Notes: generated from the sequence alone by a model not told the origin. DNA of 63,923 bases from SABI01 sp963676605 (GCA_963676605.2 CAXXSP010000002.1:1-63923); one strand, 5' to 3'. Shown: positions 27,878-36,794, counted from the stretch's first letter. Program-made: numbers and translations.

Positions 27878-28519
27878 ATGAAAAAAACACTGTTGATTCT
27901 TCTCTCCGTCTTACTTATTTCTCTGACCTTCGGATGTATGTCGCTCTTCGAAGCCCTTACCATAGATCCTCCGGTCGATCAGAATGCATCAATGATCGCA
28001 ATGGAGATTGCATCAAACGGCGAATATCTGATAAATGACAACGCGACCGGCTGGGCTCCCATCGTGAAGGACCAGAACGGGAACATCCTTCCATTCAAGA
28101 TGATCAATGCGCTTGCCAATGGAGCTACACTCTATGTCATGCCGAATGTGCAGCCCGGAACGTACACATTCAGTGCACTACGTCACGTCTACACCGATTA
28201 CTCGCTCCTGCCTGAGGACCTGATCCCGAACTACGAACCCTATATTGCCTCTCCGTACCACATAAATCAGGAGTTCCCTCTTTCGAAGCCTGTCGTACTG
28301 AAGGTCAAAGCAGGAGAGATCGCTTCGCTCGGATATTATGATATCAGCTATGAATGGAACGGCGGCGGCTTCGCCGAAAAGGATGACCGCTGGGCGGTTG
28401 TTCCATCTACATACGCCATCGTCGAGGATGCCGGTTCGACTCATCCTCTGGAACTGATCAGGGGTAGCCTCAACTCTACCAACTGGGTTCCGTGGAATGA
28501 AAGGAATCCTGTGAAATAA
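27878..28519 (+). CDS. lipoprotein of unknown function
   Basis: The 213-residue protein begins MKKTLLILLSVLLISLTFGC, a lipoprotein signal peptide with the lipobox LTFG-C. The mature part contains GATLYVMPNVQPGTYTFSALRHV and a Trp-rich end (WNGGGF, DRWAVVPSTYAIVED, NWVPWNERNPVK), consistent with a small beta-sandwich. I do not recognise a family. A GAGGTG leader precedes the ATG. It is a single gene, convergent with mannose-1-phosphate guanylyltransferase and diverging from the Usp gene. The 220-base upstream gap is AT-rich and could hold its promoter, but I could not fix hexamers. Confidence 0.65.
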   Translation: MKKTLLILLSVLLISLTFGCMSLFEALTIDPPVDQNASMIAMEIASNGEYLINDNATGWAPIVKDQNGNILPFKMINALANGATLYVMPNVQPGTYTFSALRHVYTDYSLLPEDLIPNYEPYIASPYHINQEFPLSKPVVLKVKAGEIASLGYYDISYEWNGGGFAEKDDRWAVVPSTYAIVEDAGSTHPLELIRGSLNSTNWVPWNERNPVK

Positions 28520-28560
28520 GAGATATCTCTTAGAAAAAAATATGCAATACGTTATATGGG

Positions 28561-28584
28561 GAAGAGGCTTTACGGAGCCTCTTC
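28561..28584. terminator. hairpin between convergent genes
   Basis: GAAGAGGCT (28561-28569) pairs with AGCCTCTTC (28576-28584) around TTACGG, which includes the guanylyltransferase stop codon. It lies 41 bases after the lipoprotein stop. It may terminate both convergent transcripts, though T-runs are poor. Confidence 0.5.
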
Positions 28585-29547
28585 CTTCTGTCTGTCCAAG
28601 GCGTCCTTCAGCTGAGGAGCACTCTCTATATCGCTGATGAGAATACCGTCCTCACTTACAATGACGACGAGATTCTTCGTTCCGAGCGTAATCACGGGAA
28701 GAGAGGTCTCATTTATGACACTCGTGTTCTCTCCCGCATGGATGACAGCCTGTCCTTTCTTCTGCTCCCCTATCTCACTCAGCAGGGCATCCCAGGTGCC
28801 GATATCGTTCCAGGTCCCTTCATATTCAACGACAGAGACTTTCTCAAGGTTCTCAAGAACCTCATAGTCGAAACTGATATTCTTCTGCTCCGCATAGGTT
28901 TCCAGGAGACGGAAAAAGCTGCCTTCAGCGAGCCTGCTCTCGGTGATTGAGAGCATCATGGAGAGATTGAAGGCGAATACTCCTGCATTCCAGCTGGCTC
29001 CTTCCTGAAGCAGCCTGAATGCTTTCTTCTCATCGGGTTTTTCGGTGAACCGTCCGTTCGGGAGGATATATCCGTACCGGGTGGCAGGATAGGTGGGTTT
29101 GATCCCCATCAGTGTTACGGTACTGTGATCTTCCGCCACTTTTTCCAGCATCTGTTTCACCGCATGAAAATACCCGTCTTCCGTATAGACATCCACAGGA
29201 AGCACAATGACGGCATCCTCATCACAAGCTCCCGAGACATCCCTCAGGTACCTCAAGGCCAAGGCTATGGCGGCAAACGTGTTGCGTCTGCAGGGTTCTC
29301 CCACAACTTCCATCTCTTCACCGAGCTCCTCACGGATGAGAGGTATCTGCCCTTCGGCCGTTGCCACCACAACGTGTGAATCAGGAAGAACGTTTTTCAG
29401 CTGTCGGTACATTCTCTTCAACATCGATTCCTCGCCGCCGCGGCCGTCGGGAAGGAGATGAAGAAACTGTTTTGATCTCTGTGGAGTACTTAACGGCCAG
29501 AGCCGTGTACCTGATCCCCCCGACAGGAGTATAATGTGATTGTTCAT
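28570..29547 (-). CDS. manC: mannose-1-phosphate guanylyltransferase
   Basis: The true start is the ATG at 29547, giving 325 residues that open MNNHIILLSGGSGTRLWPLS, the nucleotidyltransferase signature, followed by PQRSKQFLHLLP. The earlier open frame upstream has no family character. Further motifs are CRRNTFAAIALALRYL, VIVLPVDVYTEDGYF, GIKPTYPATRYGYI, GASWNAGVFAF and YEGTWNDIGTWDALL, all typical of GDP-mannose pyrophosphorylases. The short form lacks the C-terminal cupin isomerase domain of AlgA/ManC fusions. It makes GDP-mannose for glycans. GAGGTG precedes the ATG. It diverges from the DUF72 cassette, with 105 bases between. Confidence 0.9.
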   Translation of the reverse strand: MNNHIILLSGGSGTRLWPLSTPQRSKQFLHLLPDGRGGEESMLKRMYRQLKNVLPDSHVVVATAEGQIPLIREELGEEMEVVGEPCRRNTFAAIALALRYLRDVSGACDEDAVIVLPVDVYTEDGYFHAVKQMLEKVAEDHSTVTLMGIKPTYPATRYGYILPNGRFTEKPDEKKAFRLLQEGASWNAGVFAFNLSMMLSITESRLAEGSFFRLLETYAEQKNISFDYEVLENLEKVSVVEYEGTWNDIGTWDALLSEIGEQKKGQAVIHAGENTSVINETSLPVITLGTKNLVVIVSEDGILISDIESAPQLKDALDRQKEEAP

Positions 29548-29617
29548 GATGCACCTCGCTGCTCCATCATACGGAATAACGGAAAAAATTTCCACATGAA
29601 CTTGAGTACTCTCCATC

Positions 29618-29652
29618 TTGACTACTATACATCTGTTTAGTATCATACAGAT
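29618..29652 (+). promoter_or_regulatory. promoter with overlapping palindromes; predicted leaderless start
   Basis: TTGACT (29618-29623), a 17-base spacer and TATCAT (29641-29646) form a strong sigma70-type promoter. Six bases after the -10 comes the ATG at 29653, so the message is probably leaderless; no Shine-Dalgarno is present. Two inverted repeats cover it: ACTA-x-ACA/TGT-x-TAGT at 29624-29641 and ATCTGT-N10-ACAGAT at 29631-29652. A repressor such as LexA could bind here; this is inferred from the DNA-damage genes downstream. Confidence 0.7.
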
Positions 29653-30453
29653 ATGGCAACGATACTGATCGGAACATCCGGTTACAGCTATACGGAATGG
29701 GTCGGCCCGGTCTATCCCGAGGGAACCCGGCAGAAAGACTACCTTCCCCTCTATGCTCAGGAGTTCGCAACTGTCGAACTTAATTTCAGCTACTATCAGA
29801 TGCCTCAGAAGGAACAGCTCAGAACCATGATAGAGCAGAGTTCTCAGAGACTCTCCTTTTCCATCAAGGCCCATCAGAGTCTCACCCATACGGTTGACAC
29901 CTCCTCCTGGAAGGAGAGCGCCCACCAGTTCTGTCGTGCAGCTGATGAACCTCTTCAGAAAGGACTCCTGTCCGCTCTCCTCTTTCAGTTCCCCTACTCC
30001 TTCCATTATGAGACGGATCAAAGACGGTATCTTGATGCCCTTGTCAGGGAGTGTTCATCATTTCCCCTGGCAGTGGAGTTCCGTAACGCACAATGGTATA
30101 ACAGCAGAACGATCGACGCACTGAGAACACGAGGAATCTCCCTGGTATCGCTCGATCTCCCCGATACAAAGGGAATGCCCCCCATGATGGATGTCCACAC
30201 CGCACCGCTTGCCTACCTCAGACTCCACGGAAGAAACGGAGAAACCTGGTGGGAGAGTGATGCGGCAAGCCGCTACGATTACCTGTACAGTGACAGAGAG
30301 CTTGAATCGATAGCGGATCGGGTGAAGATGATAGGAGCTTCGGCCGACACGGTTCTCGTCTACTTCAATAATCATCGCAGAGGACAGGCCGTAGAAGGAG
30401 CCCGGGCACTGCGGAAACTGCTGGGAGTTCATGGAGTCTTTCATGACAGATGA
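29653..30453 (+). CDS. DUF72 family protein
   Basis: The 266-residue protein starts MATILIGTSGYSYTEWVGPVYP and continues with DYLPLYAQEFATVELNFSYYQMP, the DUF72 (YecE) signature. It also has LSFSIKAHQSLTH, AVEFRNAQWYN, AYLRLHGRNGETWWES and VLVYFNNHRRGQAVEGARAL. The fold is a TIM barrel and the activity is unknown. It is the first gene of a three-gene plus-strand cassette: its stop overlaps the start of an ImuB-like gene by 11 bases, which in turn overlaps a DnaE-like gene. That tight coupling suggests a role together with the mutagenesis polymerases. Confidence 0.88.
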   Translation: MATILIGTSGYSYTEWVGPVYPEGTRQKDYLPLYAQEFATVELNFSYYQMPQKEQLRTMIEQSSQRLSFSIKAHQSLTHTVDTSSWKESAHQFCRAADEPLQKGLLSALLFQFPYSFHYETDQRRYLDALVRECSSFPLAVEFRNAQWYNSRTIDALRTRGISLVSLDLPDTKGMPPMMDVHTAPLAYLRLHGRNGETWWESDAASRYDYLYSDRELESIADRVKMIGASADTVLVYFNNHRRGQAVEGARALRKLLGVHGVFHDR

Positions 30454-31615
30454 AGCATCAATCATCCATGTGAATGTCACCGACTTTTTCGCCTCCCTCG
30501 CAGTGGCTCAGGACAGCTCCCTCAGAAAAGAAGCCTTCGTCATTGCGCCCGACACTTACGGATCCTGTGCAATCATCAATACCTCTGAAGGAGCCCGCAA
30601 GGAAGGGATCGAGAAGGGAATGAGCGTTTCCCATGCATTACGCATGGTGCCTCACCTGAAAGTCCTTCTCCCCGATGAAAAACTGGGACAGGCTGTACAG
30701 CAGGAGCTTTCACGCATTGCACAGACCTACACACCTTCAGTCGAGCATGACGCACGGGGACATCTCTATCTCGATGCCCGGGGGACCACCCGTCTCTTCG
30801 GTCCTCCCCGAGACATAGCCGTGAAGATCTCCTCCCGTATGAGAGAGTCGCTCTCCCTTTCCCCGGCGGTCGCTATCGCATCAAACCGTCTCGTGGCAAA
30901 GATCGCGACCCGGGCGATCCGTCCTGCCGGAGTGACCGCCATTTCCCCGGGAGAGGAGCGTCTCTTTCTCCGCTCCCAGGATATCACACTTCTGCCCGGT
31001 CTTACCCGTTCCATGAAGAGAGTGCTCACGGCTGCAGGCATGAGGGAGATAGGGTCTCTTGCAGATCTTGATGAAACACAGGTTTCCCTGCTTCTGGGAA
31101 AAAAAGGTCTCACGATCAGGCGTTATGCCCTGGGAGAAGATATCGGGGATGCGGGCATGGCCTCTCCTGATGAAAGGGCGTTGGAGGCTCGGGTCGACTT
31201 TGCACGGCCGAGTGAGCATCTGCCGACAATCGAGGGCGGTCTGTTCCAGATACTTGAAGAGCTCTGGACCGGTCTGAGAGAGAACGGAGAGAGCGGTGAG
31301 CGCATTGAGCTGACTGTGTTCTGGTCTGACCGACAGCTTTCCACGGCGGCATTCTCCATTCCTCCGACCCTTCTCTATGACGGACAGCTTATCGGAACTG
31401 GACGCACATGGCTGAACAGGGCGTTAACCCGACGGATCAGGGTATCGGGCATCCACGCGAGGATAACGGGAATGAGGAAACGTCGCATCCAGCGGGACCT
31501 GTTCCTTCTGGAACAGGAAGAGAAACATGAGAGGTTTCAGAAACAGGTGGACAGTCTGAGGCAGGTGTACGGGAACCGGATCATCACACGGAGTTTTGCA
31601 CTCTTCCATGGCTAG
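30443..31615 (+). CDS. ImuB-like, catalytically degenerate Y-family polymerase
   Basis: The protein has 390 residues from the ATG at 30443, chosen because GGAG lies six bases before it; an ATG 12 bases upstream is the alternative. The Y-family fold is clear: IIHVNVTDFFASLA aligns with the palm motif of Pol IV, GMSVSHALRMVPHL with the fingers, SPAVAIASNRLVAKIATRAIRPAG with the palm, and helix-hairpin-helix segments follow. The metal-binding Asp of HVD-x-D is Asn, and the SLDE motif reads DARGHLYLD, so all catalytic carboxylates seem lost. That matches ImuB, which acts as an adaptor linking the clamp and the DnaE2 polymerase. The partner polymerase gene overlaps it by 8 bases. Confidence 0.85.
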   Translation: MTDEASIIHVNVTDFFASLAVAQDSSLRKEAFVIAPDTYGSCAIINTSEGARKEGIEKGMSVSHALRMVPHLKVLLPDEKLGQAVQQELSRIAQTYTPSVEHDARGHLYLDARGTTRLFGPPRDIAVKISSRMRESLSLSPAVAIASNRLVAKIATRAIRPAGVTAISPGEERLFLRSQDITLLPGLTRSMKRVLTAAGMREIGSLADLDETQVSLLLGKKGLTIRRYALGEDIGDAGMASPDERALEARVDFARPSEHLPTIEGGLFQILEELWTGLRENGESGERIELTVFWSDRQLSTAAFSIPPTLLYDGQLIGTGRTWLNRALTRRIRVSGIHARITGMRKRRIQRDLFLLEQEEKHERFQKQVDSLRQVYGNRIITRSFALFHG

Positions 31616-34517
31616 CAGACTCGGTATCATAAGCGCCTACTCTCTCCTGTACGGCGTTCTCCTGCCGACGGAGATTCTGAAGGCCTGTAGTGAGTATGGT
31701 ATAAAGAGCATTGCTGTGACCGATATCGCGAGTCTGCACGGGCTTCACGCTTTCAGGGAGGAGGCTCAGGAATACGGGATCACCATCATCACTGCAGTGA
31801 AATTCATTGACACAGAGGGTCCTGTGTGGGTCTTCGTCTCCTCAGATACAGGATATTCGGCACTCACACGCCTCCTCTCATCCTACAGGAGCGAGGAGGG
31901 CTGCACAGATTTTCTCTCACGTTGGAATGAAGGACTCTTCATTGCATCCTCGTCGTTTTCCATCCTCAGAAAACTGAAGGAGAGATGCACCCATCTCTAT
32001 GCTGCAATCACGCCGCAGAACTTCGAGGCGGTCACCCATGCCTCACGCCTGGAGCTTCCTTTGGCTGCCCTGGAGGATGCGATATTCCTGAAATCTTCAG
32101 ACCGGGACCTCCACCGGGTACTGTGTGCGGTCTCTCAGAGAAAGACCGTGGGTTCCCTTGATGAGTCTACCCTTGCTCCCTCCGGTGCCGTGCTTCACAG
32201 CGAAGCTGAATACCTCAGGATATTCTCTCCCTGGCCCGAGGCCATCGAAAACAGCGAGCAGATTGCACATCAGTGCACCTCTCTCCAGCTCTTCTCCTCC
32301 CTGATTTTCCCTTCCTACCATGCAGAAAGCGGTCAGAGCAGCGCTGAAGAACTCAGACAGAGAGTATTCGAGGGTGCTCACCGGCGGTACGGGGAGCTCG
32401 GAGACGGAATTATTGAAAGGATCGAGTATGAACTGGATATCGTCACGAGAAAAGGATTCGCTCCCTATTTTCTTATCATGCACGATATCGTACGCATGGC
32501 CTCCCGCAGCTGCGGCAGAGGATCAGCCGCGGCATCGATCATCTCCTATGCCCTTGCCATCACACAGGTAGACCCGATTGCCTACAACCTCTATTTCGAA
32601 CGTTTTCTCACCGCCTCCCGGGAAGATATGCCCGATATCGATGTCGATTTCGCCTGGGATGAGAGGGATGAGATCCTTCATCGTGTCATTGAAATGTTCC
32701 GTGAGGATCAGTGCGCACGTGTTGCGAACCACAACCTTTTCAGATTCCGTTCTGCCGTACGGGAATGTGCGAAAGCACACGGGTTGAGTGACAGCGAGAT
32801 CACTCAGGTGATGAAAGGAGGGAATCAGCTGATGCAGAACGATTCCCTCTGGAGACAGATATTCTCTCTCGCCCGGCGTCTCACCGGGCGACCCCGAGCC
32901 CTTTCCATGCACTGCGGAGGACTCGTCATCACCCCCCGTACGATTGATACCTATGCACCACTCACCCGTTCCCGTGAAGGCTACCCCCTTCTCACCTGGG
33001 AAAAAGAGGGCGTCGAGAGTGCAGGGCTCGTGAAGATAGACCTGCTCGGGAACCGGTCTCTTGCTGTCATACGTGATACCCTCTCTTCGCTCAGCGATGA
33101 GGGCATCATCATCGATCAGAGCACCTGGCGCCCGGCAGAAGACCCTGCCACGGTCGATATCCTCAGCCGGGGAGAGTCGATGGGAGTGTTCTATATAGAG
33201 TCTCCGGCCATGAGACTGCTGCAGAAGAAGACCGAGAAAGGGGACTTCGACCACATCGTCATTCATTCCTCCCTGATCAGGCCGGCGGCGAACGCCTTCG
33301 TCAGCGAGTATGTCGAGAGGGTCCACGGGAAAAAGTGGGAACCGGTACATCCTCTCTTCGAAGAGATCGTGAAGGAAAGCTACGGGATCATGTGCTATCA
33401 GGAGGATGTATCGAAGACCGCGATCGCCCTTGCAGGTTTCAGTGAATATGACGGAGATCAGCTCCGCAAGGTCGTGGCGAAGAAGAACAGGGAGAAGCGC
33501 CTGGCAGCTTACGAGAAGCAGTTTGCTGCAGGCTGCAGAGAACGGAAGGTGTCAGAAGCTGTCATCACAAAGCTCTGGTCGATGATCCTCTCCTTCGACG
33601 GATACTCCTTCTGCAAGCCCCACTCAGCCTCCTACTCAATGGTATCCTTTCAGTCGGCCTATCTGAGAGCACACTACCCCGCCCCGTTCATGGCCGCGGT
33701 CATCTCCAACAGAGGAGGATTCTACTCGGAGGCCGCCTATATCAGCGAAGCACGCCGTATGGGGCTGAAGGTGAGCGGACCCGATATCAACGAGAGTTCC
33801 TATCACTACAGGGGATCAGGGAGCCGTATCACCGTCGGATTCATGGCCGTGAGGGAACTCTCCTACTCCGGCGTTCAGGATATCCTCTCTCAAAGATCTC
33901 ACGGCGGCTTGTATCAGTCGCTTGAGGATGTCGCCGAACGACTGTCTCTCACACATACCGATATCGCCTCTCTTGCCTCCTGTGGAGTCTTTGATTCCAT
34001 TTCCGGAAATCTTTCCCGTGAACAGCAGGTCCGCACACTCCTGATCAGAAGAAGGAAAAAAGAAGATCGGGGAGGAGAGCTCTTTGAACGTGAAATACCG
34101 CCTCTCCCCCCCTCCCGTAAGAGCGTTGCACTGAAAAACAACCGTGATGAGCTGCTGAGGGAATATCAGTCACTCGGGTTCCTGAGAAATCACCATGTTC
34201 TGTTCCTCTATGCCCGCCAGCTCACACGGATACGGAGAATCCGGGGGTATGAGATTCCCCTCCATGTGGAACAGTCTGTCACGCTGGCCGGATGGCCCGT
34301 CACAAAACGGACCGTCATGACGAAGAACGAGAAGGCAATGGCCTTCATTTCCTTTGAGGATGAGACCTGTCTGTACGAGACCGTTATCTTTCCTCCTGTA
34401 CATGCCCGGTATGAATCCCTCATCTATGCAAGCCGGCCACTCCTCGTGCGGGGCGTGGTGAAAAAGTGCTATCAGGCATACTCGGTTGAGGTGATCTCAC
34501 TGCAGCCCCTGGTATAA
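31608..34517 (+). CDS. DnaE2/ImuC-like error-prone DNA polymerase III alpha
   Basis: The protein has 969 residues from the ATG at 31608, short relative to replicative DnaE (about 1,150), as expected of DnaE2. The catalytic Asps are in MPDIDVDFAWDERDE and VKIDLLGNRSLAVI. SRSCGRGSAAASIISYAL and FDGYSFCKPHSASYSMVSFQSAYL are palm/fingers motifs. An OB domain ends the protein (VTLAGWPVTKRTV to VEVISLQPLV). The N-terminal PHP domain is degenerate: the usual HxHSxxS reads IISAYSLLYG, so metal-binding His are missing. With ImuB it should carry out translesion synthesis after DNA damage. No ImuA-like gene is adjacent. The next promoter lies 65 bases downstream. Confidence 0.88.
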   Translation: MASRLGIISAYSLLYGVLLPTEILKACSEYGIKSIAVTDIASLHGLHAFREEAQEYGITIITAVKFIDTEGPVWVFVSSDTGYSALTRLLSSYRSEEGCTDFLSRWNEGLFIASSSFSILRKLKERCTHLYAAITPQNFEAVTHASRLELPLAALEDAIFLKSSDRDLHRVLCAVSQRKTVGSLDESTLAPSGAVLHSEAEYLRIFSPWPEAIENSEQIAHQCTSLQLFSSLIFPSYHAESGQSSAEELRQRVFEGAHRRYGELGDGIIERIEYELDIVTRKGFAPYFLIMHDIVRMASRSCGRGSAAASIISYALAITQVDPIAYNLYFERFLTASREDMPDIDVDFAWDERDEILHRVIEMFREDQCARVANHNLFRFRSAVRECAKAHGLSDSEITQVMKGGNQLMQNDSLWRQIFSLARRLTGRPRALSMHCGGLVITPRTIDTYAPLTRSREGYPLLTWEKEGVESAGLVKIDLLGNRSLAVIRDTLSSLSDEGIIIDQSTWRPAEDPATVDILSRGESMGVFYIESPAMRLLQKKTEKGDFDHIVIHSSLIRPAANAFVSEYVERVHGKKWEPVHPLFEEIVKESYGIMCYQEDVSKTAIALAGFSEYDGDQLRKVVAKKNREKRLAAYEKQFAAGCRERKVSEAVITKLWSMILSFDGYSFCKPHSASYSMVSFQSAYLRAHYPAPFMAAVISNRGGFYSEAAYISEARRMGLKVSGPDINESSYHYRGSGSRITVGFMAVRELSYSGVQDILSQRSHGGLYQSLEDVAERLSLTHTDIASLASCGVFDSISGNLSREQQVRTLLIRRRKKEDRGGELFEREIPPLPPSRKSVALKNNRDELLREYQSLGFLRNHHVLFLYARQLTRIRRIRGYEIPLHVEQSVTLAGWPVTKRTVMTKNEKAMAFISFEDETCLYETVIFPPVHARYESLIYASRPLLVRGVVKKCYQAYSVEVISLQPLV

Positions 34518-34582
34518 AGGATTCCTTTCAAAGACCGGCAGAATTCAATCACAACCTATCAGGAAGTTTTTATCTTTATCTT

Positions 34583-34611
34583 TTTACAACGAGTCAAAGA
34601 TACGGTACAAT
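34583..34611 (+). promoter_or_regulatory. promoter of the Nqr/Rnf-type operon
   Basis: TTTACA (34583-34588), a 17-base spacer and TACAAT (34606-34611) precede the first gene at 34638, which also has an AAAGGAGG leader. No operator-like repeat is evident. Confidence 0.7.
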
Positions 34612-34637
34612 GTACTCTGGTATACCTAAAGGAGGAA

Positions 34638-35597
34638 ATGGTGAAGATTCAGAAACAGCAGGCTATGAGGAATGTCCTTATCGGCCTAAGTCCCCTTATT
34701 CTAGCTGCGATATACTTCTTCGGGTGGAGATTTCTTGCAGTGTACAGTGTCGTACTGCTCTTCGGTCTCCTGAGCGAATGGTTCATGGCGAAGAAGTACA
34801 ACTACAAAGTGACCGAGTCACTCTATGTGAGCGCAACACTGTTCGCTCTCTCACTCCCGCCGACCATACCGCTCTGGATAGCGGCCGTAGGCATCATGTT
34901 CGGTGTCGTGTTCGGCAAGATGGTGTTCGGTGGATTCGGACGGAATGTCTTCAATCCGGCAATCACCGCTCGCGCATTTGTCTATATCAGCTTCGGTGTA
35001 CCTCTCACAGCACGGTTTGTGGCTCCACAGAGCACCCTTTCAGCTATCCCCGGAGGCTTCGCCTCCTGGCTCAGCTCAGCAGACTCGGTGGCGGCAGCGA
35101 CTCCTCTGATCACGAAATCAGAGTCGATTCTGAATCTTTTCCTTGGAAATATCGCAGGAAGCTTCGGCGAAACAAGCGCACTTCTCATTCTCATCGGCGG
35201 AGCATATATCATCTACAAGAAGTCTGCGGCATGGCGTCTGGTCGTCGCTTCTCTCCTTTTCTTCCTTATCACCCAGTCCCTCGTATGGCTGGGAGGAAAA
35301 GAAGGGGCTCTGGATCCTGTCACAGCACTTCTCAGTGGATCATTCCTCCTGGCAGCCTTCTTTATGATTACCGACCCTGTCAGTTCATCACAGTCAACTG
35401 ATACGGGAAGGTGGATCTACGGCGGACTCTTCGGCATCCTCACGGTCCTCATCAGAGAGTTCTCTTCCTGGGCAGAGGGTGTCACCTTCGCGATACTGCT
35501 CGTGAACATGTTCGCCCCTCTTGTCGACCACCTGATCAAAGCCTCAAAGAAGAAAAAGAAAGAGAAGAAGGCAGCTTCCCAGGGAGGTGCCGCATGA
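34638..35597 (+). CDS. NqrB/RnfD family membrane subunit
   Basis: This 319-residue polytopic inner-membrane protein has about nine hydrophobic segments. It is nearer RnfD (about 350) than NqrB (about 410) in length. It shows FGGFGRNVFNPAITARAFV, the family quinone/flavin region, and AAATPLITKSE, where the Thr of the ATP-type motif should carry covalent FMN. FFMITDPVSSSQS matches the conserved loop near the C-terminus. It is the ion-channel core of Na+-NQR/Rnf complexes. The start has AAAGGAGG upstream. First gene of a six-gene operon; the following gene overlaps by 4 bases. The neighbouring nqrA or rnfC that usually precedes it is absent (dnaE2 is there instead). Confidence 0.88.
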   Translation: MVKIQKQQAMRNVLIGLSPLILAAIYFFGWRFLAVYSVVLLFGLLSEWFMAKKYNYKVTESLYVSATLFALSLPPTIPLWIAAVGIMFGVVFGKMVFGGFGRNVFNPAITARAFVYISFGVPLTARFVAPQSTLSAIPGGFASWLSSADSVAAATPLITKSESILNLFLGNIAGSFGETSALLILIGGAYIIYKKSAAWRLVVASLLFFLITQSLVWLGGKEGALDPVTALLSGSFLLAAFFMITDPVSSSQSTDTGRWIYGGLFGILTVLIREFSSWAEGVTFAILLVNMFAPLVDHLIKASKKKKKEKKAASQGGAA

Positions 35598-36184
35598 AAA
35601 AAGACGGAATCTATGCCACACGGATACATCCGATCGTATTCATGGCAGTGGTAACTGTCATCTGTGTCACGATCCTCAGTGCTCTATACCTCTCCACTCA
35701 GGAACGAGTGGAAGAAAACGAACTCTTTTTTCTGAGACGGAGTGTACTTGACGCCGCACGCATCTCACACGACGGATCAGTCGATTCAGTGCAGAGTCTC
35801 TATGAATCTTCCGTGAGTGAGAGCGGAGAAACGTACAGAATCAGCAAGGACGGTTCAGACCCGATCACTGTCGTTCAGCGCACAGGTCCCGGCCTGTGGG
35901 GGCCGATCACCGTGATGATAGGGTTCTCCTCTCCTGACATGCTCTCGGGGATATCGATCGTATCACAGAATGAGACCCCGGGTCTCGGAGCACGTATCGA
36001 GGAGCCCTGGTTCACTGCCCAGTTTGCAGGGAAGAGCGGTCCGTTCACCCTTGTAGAGGAGGGAACCAGCGACGCAGACGGAGAAGTAGATGCTATCACC
36101 GGTGCGACCAGGACCTCCCGCTACTTCAGAGATATCGTGAACCGTGCAGTGAGCGATGGTCAGTCGATCTATGGAGGAGAGTAA
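35594..36184 (+). CDS. NqrC/RnfG family FMN-binding subunit
   Basis: This protein of 196 residues starts at the ATG overlapping the previous stop; the longer frame upstream is antisense-like and has no leader. One N-terminal membrane anchor (VFMAVVTVICVTILSALYL) is followed by a periplasmic FMN-binding domain. The flavin attachment motif is DAITGATRTS, in which the Thr after GA accepts FMN through ApbE; no apbE gene lies in the window. ETPGLGARIEEPWFTAQFAGK is the family's conserved block. It passes electrons between the flavins of the NqrB/RnfD and the other membrane subunits. Confidence 0.9.
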   Translation: MKKDGIYATRIHPIVFMAVVTVICVTILSALYLSTQERVEENELFFLRRSVLDAARISHDGSVDSVQSLYESSVSESGETYRISKDGSDPITVVQRTGPGLWGPITVMIGFSSPDMLSGISIVSQNETPGLGARIEEPWFTAQFAGKSGPFTLVEEGTSDADGEVDAITGATRTSRYFRDIVNRAVSDGQSIYGGE

Positions 36185-36185
36185 G

Positions 36186-36794
36186 ATGGCTAAAGGAAAA
36201 CTGAAACAGACCTTCATGACACCGCTGGGAAAGGAGAATCCGGTCTTTGTTCAGATTCTCGGTATCTGCAGCACTCTGGCTGTGACGAACCGTCTCGATA
36301 ATACCCTGGTGATGAGCCTCGGCGTGATCTTCACCCTCGCTCTCAGCTCATTCACCCTCTCTCTCATGAGGAAGTGGATTCCATCACGCATCCGCATGAT
36401 GGTCGAGACTCTGGTTATCGCAACATTCGTCATTATTGTCGATATTGCCCTCAAGGCATTCTACCCTGAGATGTGGAAATCACTCGGACCGTATGTCGGT
36501 CTTATCATAACGAACTGTATCGTCATGGGACGAATCGAGGCGTTCGCCCTTCAGAACAAACCGTCCCTCTCACTGGTTGACGGTATTGCATCGGGTATCG
36601 GCTACGCCTACGTGCTCCTGATCATAGCGTTCTTCCGGGAACTGCTGGGAACCGGAAGCCTCTTCGGCTTCACGATCCTCGGAGACTGGTGGACCTCATG
36701 GGCTATCATGATCATGCCCCCTGGCGGGTTCTTCATGCTTGCCATCTTCATCTGGGTCGCCAAGGAAGTATTCATGAAGGAGGCTACAACATGA
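36186..36794 (+). CDS. NqrD/RnfE family membrane subunit
   Basis: This 202-residue protein starts at the ATG at 36186 with GGAGGAGAG just upstream. It has six membrane spans in the inverted-repeat NqrD/NqrE fold. Conserved pieces: NPVFVQILGICSTLAVTNRLDNTLVMSLG, with the Cys that binds the intramembrane iron-sulfur centre, and ITNCIVMGRIEAFAL with the second conserved Cys. The C-terminus is GDWWTSWAIMIMPPGGFFMLAIFIW. It pairs with the NqrE-like protein, whose gene overlaps its stop by 4 bases. It sits in the inner membrane as part of the ion-translocating module. Confidence 0.92.
   Translation: MAKGKLKQTFMTPLGKENPVFVQILGICSTLAVTNRLDNTLVMSLGVIFTLALSSFTLSLMRKWIPSRIRMMVETLVIATFVIIVDIALKAFYPEMWKSLGPYVGLIITNCIVMGRIEAFALQNKPSLSLVDGIASGIGYAYVLLIIAFFRELLGTGSLFGFTILGDWWTSWAIMIMPPGGFFMLAIFIWVAKEVFMKEATT

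Noticed and set aside
32523..33350. Minus-strand frame of 275 codons
   Set aside because: It is antisense to the DnaE2-like catalytic domain.
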